Origin: Marinicella sediminis | Lineage (GTDB): Bacteria > Pseudomonadota > Gammaproteobacteria > Xanthomonadales > Marinicellaceae | Length of the DNA stretch: 64,000 nt | Reading direction: 5' to 3' | Assembly: GCF_002000055.1 (NCBI RefSeq) | Contig: NZ_MVBD01000015.1 | Location: 1 to 64,000 of the forward strand | In this document: positions 20,301-32,300 of the stretch, piece by piece | Numbering within the stretch: position 1 is the first letter of the stretch | How the letters are laid out: each line of letters opens with the position of its first letter | The notes under the pieces: generated by a model | Database searches by the model: none | Told to the model about the DNA's origin: nothing | The model's input: the letters and a program-made list of their open reading frames with translations, nothing else | Translations under genes and position numbers: made by a program

Positions 20301-23300
20301 AACCATTTGGATAATTGATGAAGGCCACCAAATCATCAGATAACCACTCTATAGCTTCACTGTTCAGCTCAGTTGAGGTGTTGACTTCAACTTTTTCGTG
20401 GGTTTGATTGTCAGTGTCATAAAGCCAAACACCAAATTCAACCTGACTGTTGTCAGGATTCAGACCATCACCCCAATAAAGCAGGTGCCTGTTATCAGGA
20501 GAGATTGCCAACTCATCAATGGAGTAACCACTGAATAGGGTCGAAAGCATGTTGCCAGATTGATCGAATGCTTGAATTGCGGTGTCACTTCCATAACCAA
20601 CCACAAAGTACAGGGTTTCACCATCATGACTCCAGAAATACCTGCTCACGTCAAACAACTCTATATCAGTGCGTGCCCCGGTTTCGGCATTCAAAATAGC
20701 AGGATAACCGATGTTGTAATCCATAATGGCAAACAACGTGTTGGCAGAATTCAACTGTGGCTGTTCAAGGTAAATTCCCAGGTCTGTTTGTGACAAGACA
20801 TATTGGTCTGATGCGTATACCGTCTCTACAAAATCCTGATTGTGAAACAGGTCTATGGCCAGCCCCGGTTCACCCTCTCCTTGAATTTGGGTGATTGATT
20901 GCTGTACATGGATCGGTATCCCGGCCACCGTGGGTTCCTTGATCACCGGTTGGGCTGGTGGCACCAAATCGACTGGCGTACCAAAAACAGTCACTGAAGG
21001 ATGACTTTCATTTCCTCGCGGGTCAATCACAACCAGGTAATAATGATAGGTGGTGCCGTTGTCCAATCCAACATCGGTGAAGTTCAACTGGGTGGTTTCA
21101 GTGACCAATGCATAGCCTGTTTGTGCCTGTGTGGAGCGATACAAGCGGAAAGCCACAAACTCCGGGTGAACATAGGCATCCCAGCTGAGTGCCAGGGCTC
21201 CGCCAGTATTGACCCTTTGCAGCATCAGGCCGCCTGGAGCAGGTAATAACTGTTGATCAACCACGACTTGTTCTGTGTTTGAACTCAGTGACTGATTGCC
21301 CACCTGATCAACCGCTATGACATGATAATCATAAGTTCCATTGGGCAATGCCGGATCCACATAACTGAGGGTGTTGGCATCCGAGGTGCTCAAGATCAAC
21401 GCACCATTTCTGAACACCCGGTAATTGGCCACATCAAGCGATGAACTGGCAGTCCAGCTGAGATCTGCATCCACACCCTGGCCGAGCTGAGCAGTGAGCT
21501 GTACCGGTTCCGGACGGGTGGTGTCTCCCAGGCTGATTTGTTCAAGTGCCGTGAATTCACTGGCAAATCCCAGCGAGTTGATGGCTGCCACCTGCCATTC
21601 GTAGACACCATCTGACAGGTTATCCACGTAGGTGTTGGTGCTGACCAGGGGTTGATGCTGAATGTCCCATTCACGCAACCTGATCTCATCAAAGTTATTG
21701 GCCGCCAAAGGCATCCACAGACGCACCCCGTAAGCCAGATAAGGCACATCACCAACATATGTGACCACCGCATTGTTATTGCCCGTAAAGTCCTGTTGGG
21801 TGATCCAGCCGATGGCCGACAAATACTGCAGCTGGTAGGTGGAAGGCATGGAAACATCACCTTCAAACAAATAGTCCTCATCCCAGTGGAAGGCACTGCT
21901 GAGAATCCATTGTGGCTGGTCAAAAGTAAACTCCAAATAGCTGGGATTGCCATCATTGACATCGTCAAAGTAAGGCGACCAAACACTGGTATCATCCTCA
22001 TCAAACACATAATCAGCACTGAATTCATCGGAACTGGCTGCAGCGGTGCTGTAACTGATGACCCGTTCTGCAGGAGTGACCGGTTGGTTATTCAGATGTA
22101 GCAAATAACCGAATGTGTCCGGAGTCGGAGCGTCCCAGTTCAGAGTGAGTTCCAGTCCATTCACTGATGACAGTGGATTATCCGGTATCTGTGGCACTTC
22201 ACTGACTTCAATGGCAGCTTGTGCCACCAGGCTGATGTGACCATCTGCATCCACCAGTTCTGCTGACAGGTTATTTAACCCTGCTTGCCACAGGTTGGTC
22301 GACACATTGAACTGGCCTGACAGGTCAACACTCACATCTGTTAAAGGTAAATCACCACTGGCATTGGACAGCTCTGATTGAATCACCCCGCTGTATTCAG
22401 ACTGACCTGTGAACACAAGCTCAACAGGCGTCAGTACAGGTGAATATGGTTGATGCAAAGAGATGGCCATCACCGGTGCTTCATTTGAATATCCCGGTTC
22501 AGAGGCATTGTCATAATCATCCACCGCCAATACCTGATACTGATACAGACCGACCTCAAGGCCCTGGTCAAGGTAATCAGTGGTGGTTAACAGATCAACA
22601 TGAAGTAGAACGAAATCAGTTTCTTCCACAGGTAGTAATTGTCTTCTGAAGACCTGATAGCCCAGTAAATCAGCAGCGTTACTGGCCTGCCAACTGAGGT
22701 TGACTGTGCTTCCTGCAGATTGGGCCATGATGTTATCGAGCGGCTCAGGCGAAGTGACATCTGTGTACTCTACGTTGATTTGTGCCGGTGTTTGATCAGC
22801 CTGGGCGGCCGTGTCTTCTGCGGTGGCCCGGATGGCAATGGTGCCATATCCCAGACCAAAATCATTCGGACTGAAGACCACTTCATATGGGGCCACTGTA
22901 TCCAGGCTGATGGTGAACCAATCTGTGTGATTAATGGAATATTCAATCCATATATGGGCCAGGTCCTGGTCGGGGGAAGTGGCCTGAATGCGCACAACAT
23001 CACCAAAGCGATGACCATCAGACGGTGCGGATATGCCGGTATCAGGAGCCCTTCTGCTGATGACCACCTCCACTTGTTGACTCATCGCACTGATGTTTCC
23101 TGCCAGATCAATGGCCGCCACCTGATAGATGTAGGTACCATCTGCCACCGCCGGATCCAGATAGAACACGTCAGTGACCTGACCGGATTCAGGCGTCCCA
23201 TTGCCAGAAACGATGACACCATTTCTGAATACCAGATAGCCTGATAAGTCGGCTTCCTGATTGGCCTGCCAATCCAGGCGGACATCTGCCTGATTTTGAA

Positions 23301-26300
23301 TCGTATAGACCAGATTTATCGGGGCTGTTGGGGGCACATTATCAACGGTAACCGTGTGTTCAGTGATGTGGATATTGTTCAGTAAATCGGTGGACCGCAA
23401 AAGAATCACATAGGACTCATCCTGGATTAGGGATGAGGTGTCCAACTGGCTCATCAGTTGTGCCGTGACTGGAATGGTTGAGGTGTAAAGTAACTGGCCA
23501 GGAGCGGGTTCACTGACTGACCGGATAAACAACTCCAGACTGGCCAGATCATCGGTCTCTTCCACTGAACCAATGATGTCCACCGAGCCGTTAACAAGTG
23601 ACTGATCAGCAGGGGTTTGTATCGAAGTCAGCGGTGCTGTTCGATCAACAATAATGGTTTGTACATTGCTGGGCACACTGTGGTTGCCGATGTCATCAAC
23701 AGCGACCACCCAGTAACTGTATTGCCCTTCAGGTAAGTCACTGTCAGTCAGTTGGGGGTTTAATAGCAGTTGTTCATTCAGCAGTGTGTTGTTCCGGAAG
23801 ACCTGATAACCGGCCAGGTCAACAGCATCAACAGGTTGCCAGTTCAACTGAGCATCCCTGTTCATCAACAACTCCACAACCAGGTTTTGCGGCGCACCGG
23901 GAGGGGTTGCATCGACACTGAACGATTGAATGATTTCTGTGCTTAATCCGGCTGCATCGTTGGCCAGAATCCTGAATTCGTGATCCCCGGAACTCAATTG
24001 ATGATCCCAAATGAAAATCTCATCGTTGATGATGGGTTCAAATCCTGACCGAATTGCCGTCCATTCCGTTGAGCCCAGGGTTCGATGACTGATTTGGTAA
24101 TGCACCAAACTCATGTCATCAACGGTGCCCGCAAAAACCAGCTGTTCACCCACTTGTAGCTGATCGGCCGGGCTGGTTAATGCAACAACAGGTGGCGCCC
24201 GATCCAGGGTAAAGGCATTGATTTGTTCGGCTTGCCAACCAGCTTCGTCGGTGACAATGACTTTTAATAAATAACTGCCGTCAGCACGGTTAAAAATCCA
24301 GGGCCAGCTGAACGCCCCATCATCCAACTGGCTGTCTGTTGCCAACTCCTGCCAAACAGGTGGCTCCACATCTTCACTGATGAGGATTTGATACTGGGCA
24401 AAATGCAGTTCGTTAACCGTGCCTGAAATCAGAAATTCTGAATGTAAACCACCAATCACAGCATCCTGTCCTGGCTCAGTTAAGACCAACAGGGGCGGCG
24501 TGTTGTCAATCGTCAAATTGTGTAAATGTTCGATGATGTTACCCGCCAAATCACCGGCCAATGTTCGAACTTCATAGGCTTGTTCCGCCAAATCTGACAA
24601 TGCCAATTGATGGTGAATCCCAGGATCCGTGGCTGATGGTATGGGTTGAGGTAACTCACCCGAGTCAGGAACATGCAGCTGACTGCTGTGTTCAGCCAGG
24701 TGTTCATCATCGATGACAATGGTCAGCTGTCCCTCACCCTTGATGACTGGTTCAATGGGGTTGATGCTGATGACAGGGGCCGTGGCATCAACCTTGAGCA
24801 AACTTTCGACCGTTGTGCTGTTGCTGTTGTTACCAGATTCAGTGATGGTGACATTCAGCTGATATTGGCCGTCCTGAACGGTTGTGGAAAGTTGATCCTT
24901 ACCATCCCATGTCCACTCATGTAAACCATCCTGAAGCACACCGGAAAAGACTTCTGTGACCTGGGCCTGGTTTTCATCCACCATCAACACTTCAACCTGA
25001 GCATTGAGGTTCAATCCCAGACTGATCTGTGTGGTGTCTTTGATGCCGTCGCCATTGGGCGATATCAGCCGTTCAGACACATCAAATTCCCACAGCAGGT
25101 TTTGTGCTTCATTGAGAACAAGTGTAATCTGCAACTCAGATTCATTGCCAAACTGATCACGGGCAAAAATCCTCACCGGATAAGCTCCAATGGGCAAGCC
25201 ACTTAAATCCCAATTGGTCAGAAACTCCTGATAACCAAGTCCATTATTAAACACCTCACCCATTTCAAACTGGGTCCAAAAATCCAGATATTGATATGAG
25301 ACTTCAAAAACATCAACATTCAATTCATCCAGGTAAACCAACACATCCTGCAAGACTTGAATACTTTGTCCATCAGCCAGGTTAAGAAAACCCACAGCTG
25401 GCGGTGTGGTGTCGACCGTAAAGTTGATGCGATCTAATTTGTAATTTCCGCAAGCGTCTTCGGAACGCACCACGATTGCGTATTCACCGTCTTCTACAAT
25501 CTGACCTGCGACAATGCCATCCCAGGACACAATGGCTTGTTGTCCCTGTGATAAGCTGTATTGGTCCATGACCTTGATCAATGACTGGCTGTCGGATAAC
25601 ATTATTTCGATGTCCGCATCTTCATAAGCTTCTATTTCAGCAAAAACCACTGACCCGCTGACAGCTGGTGAATAGTCATTGATTCCCTGATCAGCGACTG
25701 CCACATTGACCAATGTATCGATGTTGATTTGCACTGACTCACAGACACTCACACCTGAGGAGTTGATCGCTTCAATCTCGATGGTGGCTGGCCCTTCAAT
25801 CGATGTGAGGTTTAATTCGATGTGCTGCTGATGCTGTGGTGGATCAAAACCAAATGTTCCTCCAAAAGGAGACAACTTGATGTCATTGCTGTCATTGTAC
25901 AAAAGTGTCATTCTTTGGCTGTTGATTTGACCATATTCGGGTGGCCCATCAAACAGACCTGAGTCCATCATTTCCTGGTCCAGGTCAACGCCATTGATGA
26001 AACGTCTGAGGTTCAAAGCAAAAATCCCGGTCTGCCCTGGGTTATTGATAACAAGTCCCAAATCAAGATGAACATCAGTCATCGTTGATCCTGAATTTAA
26101 TTCTCGGGTGGAACCACAATAGTTAACATCAGATTGAGGACTGATGATGTCAAAGTCAACACCCTGGAAGCTGACATCAAAGGGTACAGAAAATGAATAA
26201 GTCCGATCAAAAAGATAATCCACTTCGGCAAAAACTTGATTTATTCCGGCATCAAACAATTGCTTACTGATGTGAATATCAGAATCATAGTACCTGAGAC

Positions 26301-29300
26301 CATATTCATTGACTTTGAAGTTGATGCTCATATTCGGTTCTTCATAGATCAGAACTGGCTCAGTATTGTTATTGTATTGATACAACTTCAATGAAACGGG
26401 ATCCTGGGTAGGATCATTCGAAAGCGCCACCCTCAGATTGACCCAAACGGCGTCACTGTTCGCCTGATTGCGATCACACATGGCACCCAAGTCAAATCTT
26501 TGTTGACTGACAAAAATACAGTTGTTTTCCAAACGAGTCTCAAGTTCATTGACCGATGAATCTGCGGCCCTCCAAATCGCAGTAACCTTTTCATTACATT
26601 CAAGATCAAGCTCATAGATATGAGATATGTGCTCACCGGAATCATCACGGAAGGGTGATAAGCTGTGCAAAAATTCATCACCCGGATATGAATACACATC
26701 GACCCTGGAGCCATTGGTCAATAGTCGCTGCGGAATATGTAATAAGGTATAAATTCTGCCATTATTTAAGTCCAAATGCTCAATGACTTCCCTGTAATAC
26801 TCCCGCGCACTCTCTGGCCAGGTCTCTTGGGCTAAAATGGGAACCGGCAATCTGGTAAAAATCGGTATTGGTGGGCTCTCAATAAATGAAATACTGAATG
26901 ACTCACTGGCAGAGTTTTCCGTGCCAGCAAATTCAACTTCAAGCCCCACACTGATCCCACCAACAAAGCCTTCAAACCAGGACTTATCCATTTCCACCAA
27001 ATACAACACCAATTCCTGACCCAATGAAGGACGACCAAATGAACCTATCGGAAAGTTATCCGGTGAAATCAGATCATCTGTGAAATAAGTTTGGGCTGTA
27101 GCTAGGTCAGCCAGTTCAATGATACGCTCTGATGAGATGGCATCTCCATTGAGGTCGGAGCCATCTATGATCAACTTCACTGAAGTGACAGTCTCATCAC
27201 TGAATGATTGCCAGACCAAAGATAATTTGTCACCAAACGACCAATCGGTGATGGGCTTATCATCTTCCTTGTCCAAAGATTTTTTTTCAGCCTTTCTCTC
27301 TTCCAGAACCCAATAATGCAATGGTGCATAAACCACCTCAGGTTCTGCATGGCGGAGGTCAACTTTCCTTAACTCTGAGAAAAAAATCTTCTTGAGCTCT
27401 GTTACCTCGTTGGAAAATCCGGTGTTACCGGCTGAGTCTGTTAATTGCCATCGGTAAACTCCTCTGGAATCAAAATAATCATCAAAAGATATGTTGAACC
27501 TATATGACCCCATAGCCCGCCACTCAGCTAAACTTTGCTTTTGTGGTTCAAATAATGCCAATGGCGAGCCATCATTGAATCCATCAAAATCAAGCGGCAA
27601 CCCTCTCAATTCATCAATGTATGAGAGCAAACCTTCAGATCCAACAAGGGTTGAGTTTTCTGAAAGATGGTATACCGGCGATCTGACCAGTTGAGTAGAG
27701 CCGACTGGTGGCCTGGTATCAATCATGACCGAATAGCGATAGCCATTGACTGATACCAGGTATTCCCCATCTGGCAAAACCTGGGCATTGTCATCGGTGC
27801 CTGTCCAAACCAGTTGTTCAACTTGACCAGATTGTGCATATTCTCTGATCCATGAACGGACCACTGCACCCGCAGAATTCGTCACTTCAATCAGTACTTC
27901 TCCGGCCAGTAAACTCTGGTATTCAATCACAGTGTGTTCTTTGATCCCATCACCATTCGGTGAAATATAAATGGGGTCCACAGTTGGTACTGAGATGATT
28001 GATTGCGTACGTGATACAGCCGTTTGCTTGATCACAGAGGTGCGATTGCCAGCCTTATCGGTGGCAACCAGTTTCACCCGATAGGTCCCTGAAACCGGAG
28101 GATTCCAGTTCATCAGTAATTGGTTGAACCGTTCTTCTGAACCTCCCCCCAACAACAGCCAGTTTTCAGGATCGATAGATTCCGCATAATAGAGTTGAAA
28201 ATGATCCAGATTGGCATCAAACACAGTACCATTAATGGCCAAACCCAATTGCGTGTGTTCAATGATCAGTTGAGTAAATAAATTGTCTTTAGGAAAATAC
28301 GTACTCAAAACCATATTGTCATTCAGATCGCGACATTCAGCCCGGTAGTTTTCATTTTCAGTGGCTAACAACAAACTGCTGACTTTACCCGGATATAAGT
28401 TTCTGGGATAAGCCTGGATGAGTTCGAAATCACTGAACAATTGATTGTTGGATTCTACAGCATCATATGCCTGATCTTTAAGCAACAATTCTTGCTCACT
28501 GTAATAGTAATGACTGTCCAATTCATTGAGGTCAATTGAGGAATAATTTGTTTCATAAAAGCCAACATCACTGATGTCTGTATGATTAATTTTTCTTCTG
28601 TATTGCCAACTCCCTTCAAACTCAAACTCCTCAAACATACCCCCAACCAAAGAAGGGTCAATGGATGCGCTGTATGAGACATCAAAAGACAACAGCAGTT
28701 CTGTTTTGCTGAGCCAATTGGCATTGAAACGACTGAATTGAGGCTTTATGTTCTCTAAATCATTGTAAGAGACTGTAAACTCACCGATTTCAGTAAACAC
28801 CACAATGTCATCCAATGATCCATATGTCTCTATGACCCACGACTGCAAAAAATCAAGGCCATACGGATTGGCAATGTCAAACAGTTTTATACCATTCGAA
28901 TCGAACATGGATAACTGATCGTTGTGCACACTTATAAATTGATTAAAAGGTGAAAAGTATCCAGCCATGTTGTCGCCAGGATTGACTGATTCAAAGATGT
29001 CATTCACTTCTGTAACTTGGCCACCTGCGAACTGAAACAAGACCATGGAACCGTCACTGAACATCAAAGCCCTGGATGAATCGTTGGAACGGGCAATCAA
29101 TCGCTCTCCCAGTCGAACCGGGCTGTTTTGTAATTGGCCATCCTGAAACCAGAATTCATCAAATTCATCCCGATCCAACCACCCGCTTTTGACCTGAGTC
29201 AGCGAGGAACCGAAAGGGTTGATGCTTGAAAAGCTGACACCCGGGCTCAGATCATGAAAAATCTTGAGAAACTGATTGCCACTTGTGGTGATCACACTGT

Positions 29301-32300
29301 ACTCATTGGTGATGATGGGAATGTTGAACGAAAACTCACCTTGGGTGTCAAGCTGGTAGAACACTTTTGAATCAGGATCTAAAAACCACAATTCATTGAG
29401 ATTGGAGATATTGACCCGCGCATCAATGATGATGTGGCCATTGTCCAGCACATGGTAATCAACCACGCGTCGGTCATCATTGAATGTAGGAGGTGTGAGC
29501 AGTTGAGCACTTTGTCCATCAGCCCCCACCTCGTACAATTTACCTTTCCGGTCACCATAATCTTTATCTTTAAGATAGATGGATTGACCATCAGCACTGT
29601 ACTGTAAATTAAAGAACACCTGTCCCTCGATGCCCACAGACTGAAGTGCACATTCCAAGTCAATCACAAAACCGTCATTCTTAATCAGCGACTCATGCAA
29701 CGTGGTTCTGTTGGTGTCCAGCCAAACGCTGGTTTGGTGGCTTGTTCCTGAGTTCTGGCCTGTAATGGTTACCAGGTATTGTCCATCCAGTGCCAGGCGA
29801 TTGAGGTCATTTCTGCCATCCCAAATCAGATCACCGAATTGAGTGGCTGACTGAAGTGGAAATGTTCTGATGGTTTCATTGAATTGGTCAATGATGCTGA
29901 TTTGATAATCATCTGTTTCATCCAGATTAAACACGATGGAGGTGTTGTCTTTGACGCCATCTCCGTTGGGTGAAAAATAGGTTTCAGTGACATAAAAAAC
30001 TTTGCTTTGATTTTCGATTTGCAGCACAGCTTCATTGTTCAACTCACTGATTTCAATGATCTGATCGTCGCCATCAGTGGTTACTTTTAATGCCGTCAGG
30101 TCAGGATCATTGGGAAATACAAAACTGAATTGTGCAACCTGACTCTGACCTGCTTCGATCAAAGGTATGGTGAGTTCAGCCACTTCTGTCTCAACTCCAT
30201 TTGAAATGGTGTACAAGGTGGCTGACACATCATCCAGCGGCTGCTCGCCCAGATTGACCACCGAAACATCGACACTCAGCTGTTCACCAATCACCGGAAT
30301 GGTCGGTTGCAAGGCAAACCCACCGGATGAGACCATGGCATCAGGAAGATTAAGTATTCTGAAGGTGTTGAAACCGATGTTGTCATTTTCATTGAATTCT
30401 GCGATCAGATTGGCCGGATCAGCCTGAACAATGAAGGTCACATCTCCAAGCCCTGTATAACCAGGCAAATCCAAGTTGACCACCTCATCTGATCCGGCAG
30501 CCAGCGAAGGCACATCCACCACCGCCAATGATGTGGTGTTGTCCTCAATTTGTTGCAGAAATTCCAGTTGATAGGGGCCGCTGTCCTGATCTGAGGGGTT
30601 GCTGACCCGAGCGGAAACAGTGAGCAACTGACCAACCAAGCCTGGATCCGGGCTGATGGACACATCTTCATCAGATATGCTCAGGTTGGAATAGGTGTTG
30701 GCAACCACCGTAAATGGTAGACTCACTGAGTTGTTGGTTTCATCCACCTCAGCCACCTGGTCACTGTCATCGAGGCTGATGATAAGCTCAAAATTGCCCG
30801 GCTGATCTGGTATCCAATTGAATTGTCTGGTGAAGGTTTGTCCCCCTGCCATCTCAAGAATCTGATGGTCATACAAAACAACGGTACTCTGCCCATCAGT
30901 CAATTCAGCCTTAAGCGAAAACCCGGAGCTCAATACACTGCCCAGGTTTCGAAAGTCAAAGCTGATTTCGACCTGATCTCCAACCACAAACTGCATTGGC
31001 ATGACCACATCGGCAGGTTCAAGATTCAGGTCAACAGTGGGTACCTGAGGCAAAATGACCTGCCATTGGTTGTTCGACTCATTCACTTCCTGAATCTGGT
31101 TTTGCGGGTCAATCACCCATTTAAGCACCAAATCAGTATTGTTTGGGGCGTCTGTAATTTGAGTAGAAAAGTTAAATGCAAAGGTGCTGCTTTGGTTGAT
31201 GTCCGCAGAGATGCTGTCCAGTTCAGTGAAGCTGCCATCTGCTTGTTGTTGATACAACCCAAGCACAACATCAGTCACAGCAGATGATGAGTGATTACCT
31301 ATCATAACTTCAGCCTCAAAGGTAATCGGCAAACGATCCACAAAGTCTGGTCGATACGAGCTTTGGCTGATAAGAAATGCCAATTCCGGCACTTGGGTCT
31401 GTGCATTGACTTGTACACTCAGTGAACTGTTGTTGTCTGCCTCATTGGATTCAACGATCAGATCACCTGGATCGGCGACCACATTGAGGATGACATCACC
31501 TGTCAAAGTCACTGTATCAACCATGAGTTGTGCGGTAACAGATTCACCTGCTGCCAAAGCGTCCAGCGCTACAGTTGAATGAGTCGCCTGATCTATCCAT
31601 ACCTCGAGGCTGAACCCTTGAGCCATATCGGCTCCGGCATTGGCCAGAGACACTTCCAGTACAAGTTCTTCACCAGCGACAACTGTTGACGCAGTTGTAC
31701 TGAGCTCGACCAAACTGATGTTGGGGCGTTGATCTTCAAACAACATGAGAACAGCAAGTGCGGTTGAGTAAACACTGCCTTCAAACGAGCCATCGGTGCT
31801 CTGCATGCCTGACAATTTCAACCTGGCATTATCAATGACAATTGAATGCGATTGGTCGTTGGCTGCCTCTAATGCAGCAAGCGCCTGAGCTGTGTGGTGG
31901 ACCGAGGCCACTCCATGACCAAAACCACCATCAGGCAACTGCTGGTTGATCAGCTGGTTAATGATCTCTGACTCCGTGATTGCATCACCGGTCAGCGCAT
32001 AATACATTTCCAGCAACAAGGCTGAGGCGATGAGTGTGCTTTCACCACCAACCGCATAGCCGGTGGCTGAGTCAGTGTTGATCTGTTGAGCAATGAAAGC
32101 CAATGTCTCTGAACCAGGTTCATAGGCAGCACCCAAAGCACCCTTGAGGGCCTTCAGAACCAATAAGGTGTCAACAACCGATGATTCTGTACCAGCCTTG
32201 ATGCCCCAGCCCCCATCTTCATTGATGTTGGACAACAGTTGATCCACAACTGACTGTTGTTTGCCAGCTGACAACACATCACTCATCAATTGCCAGGCCA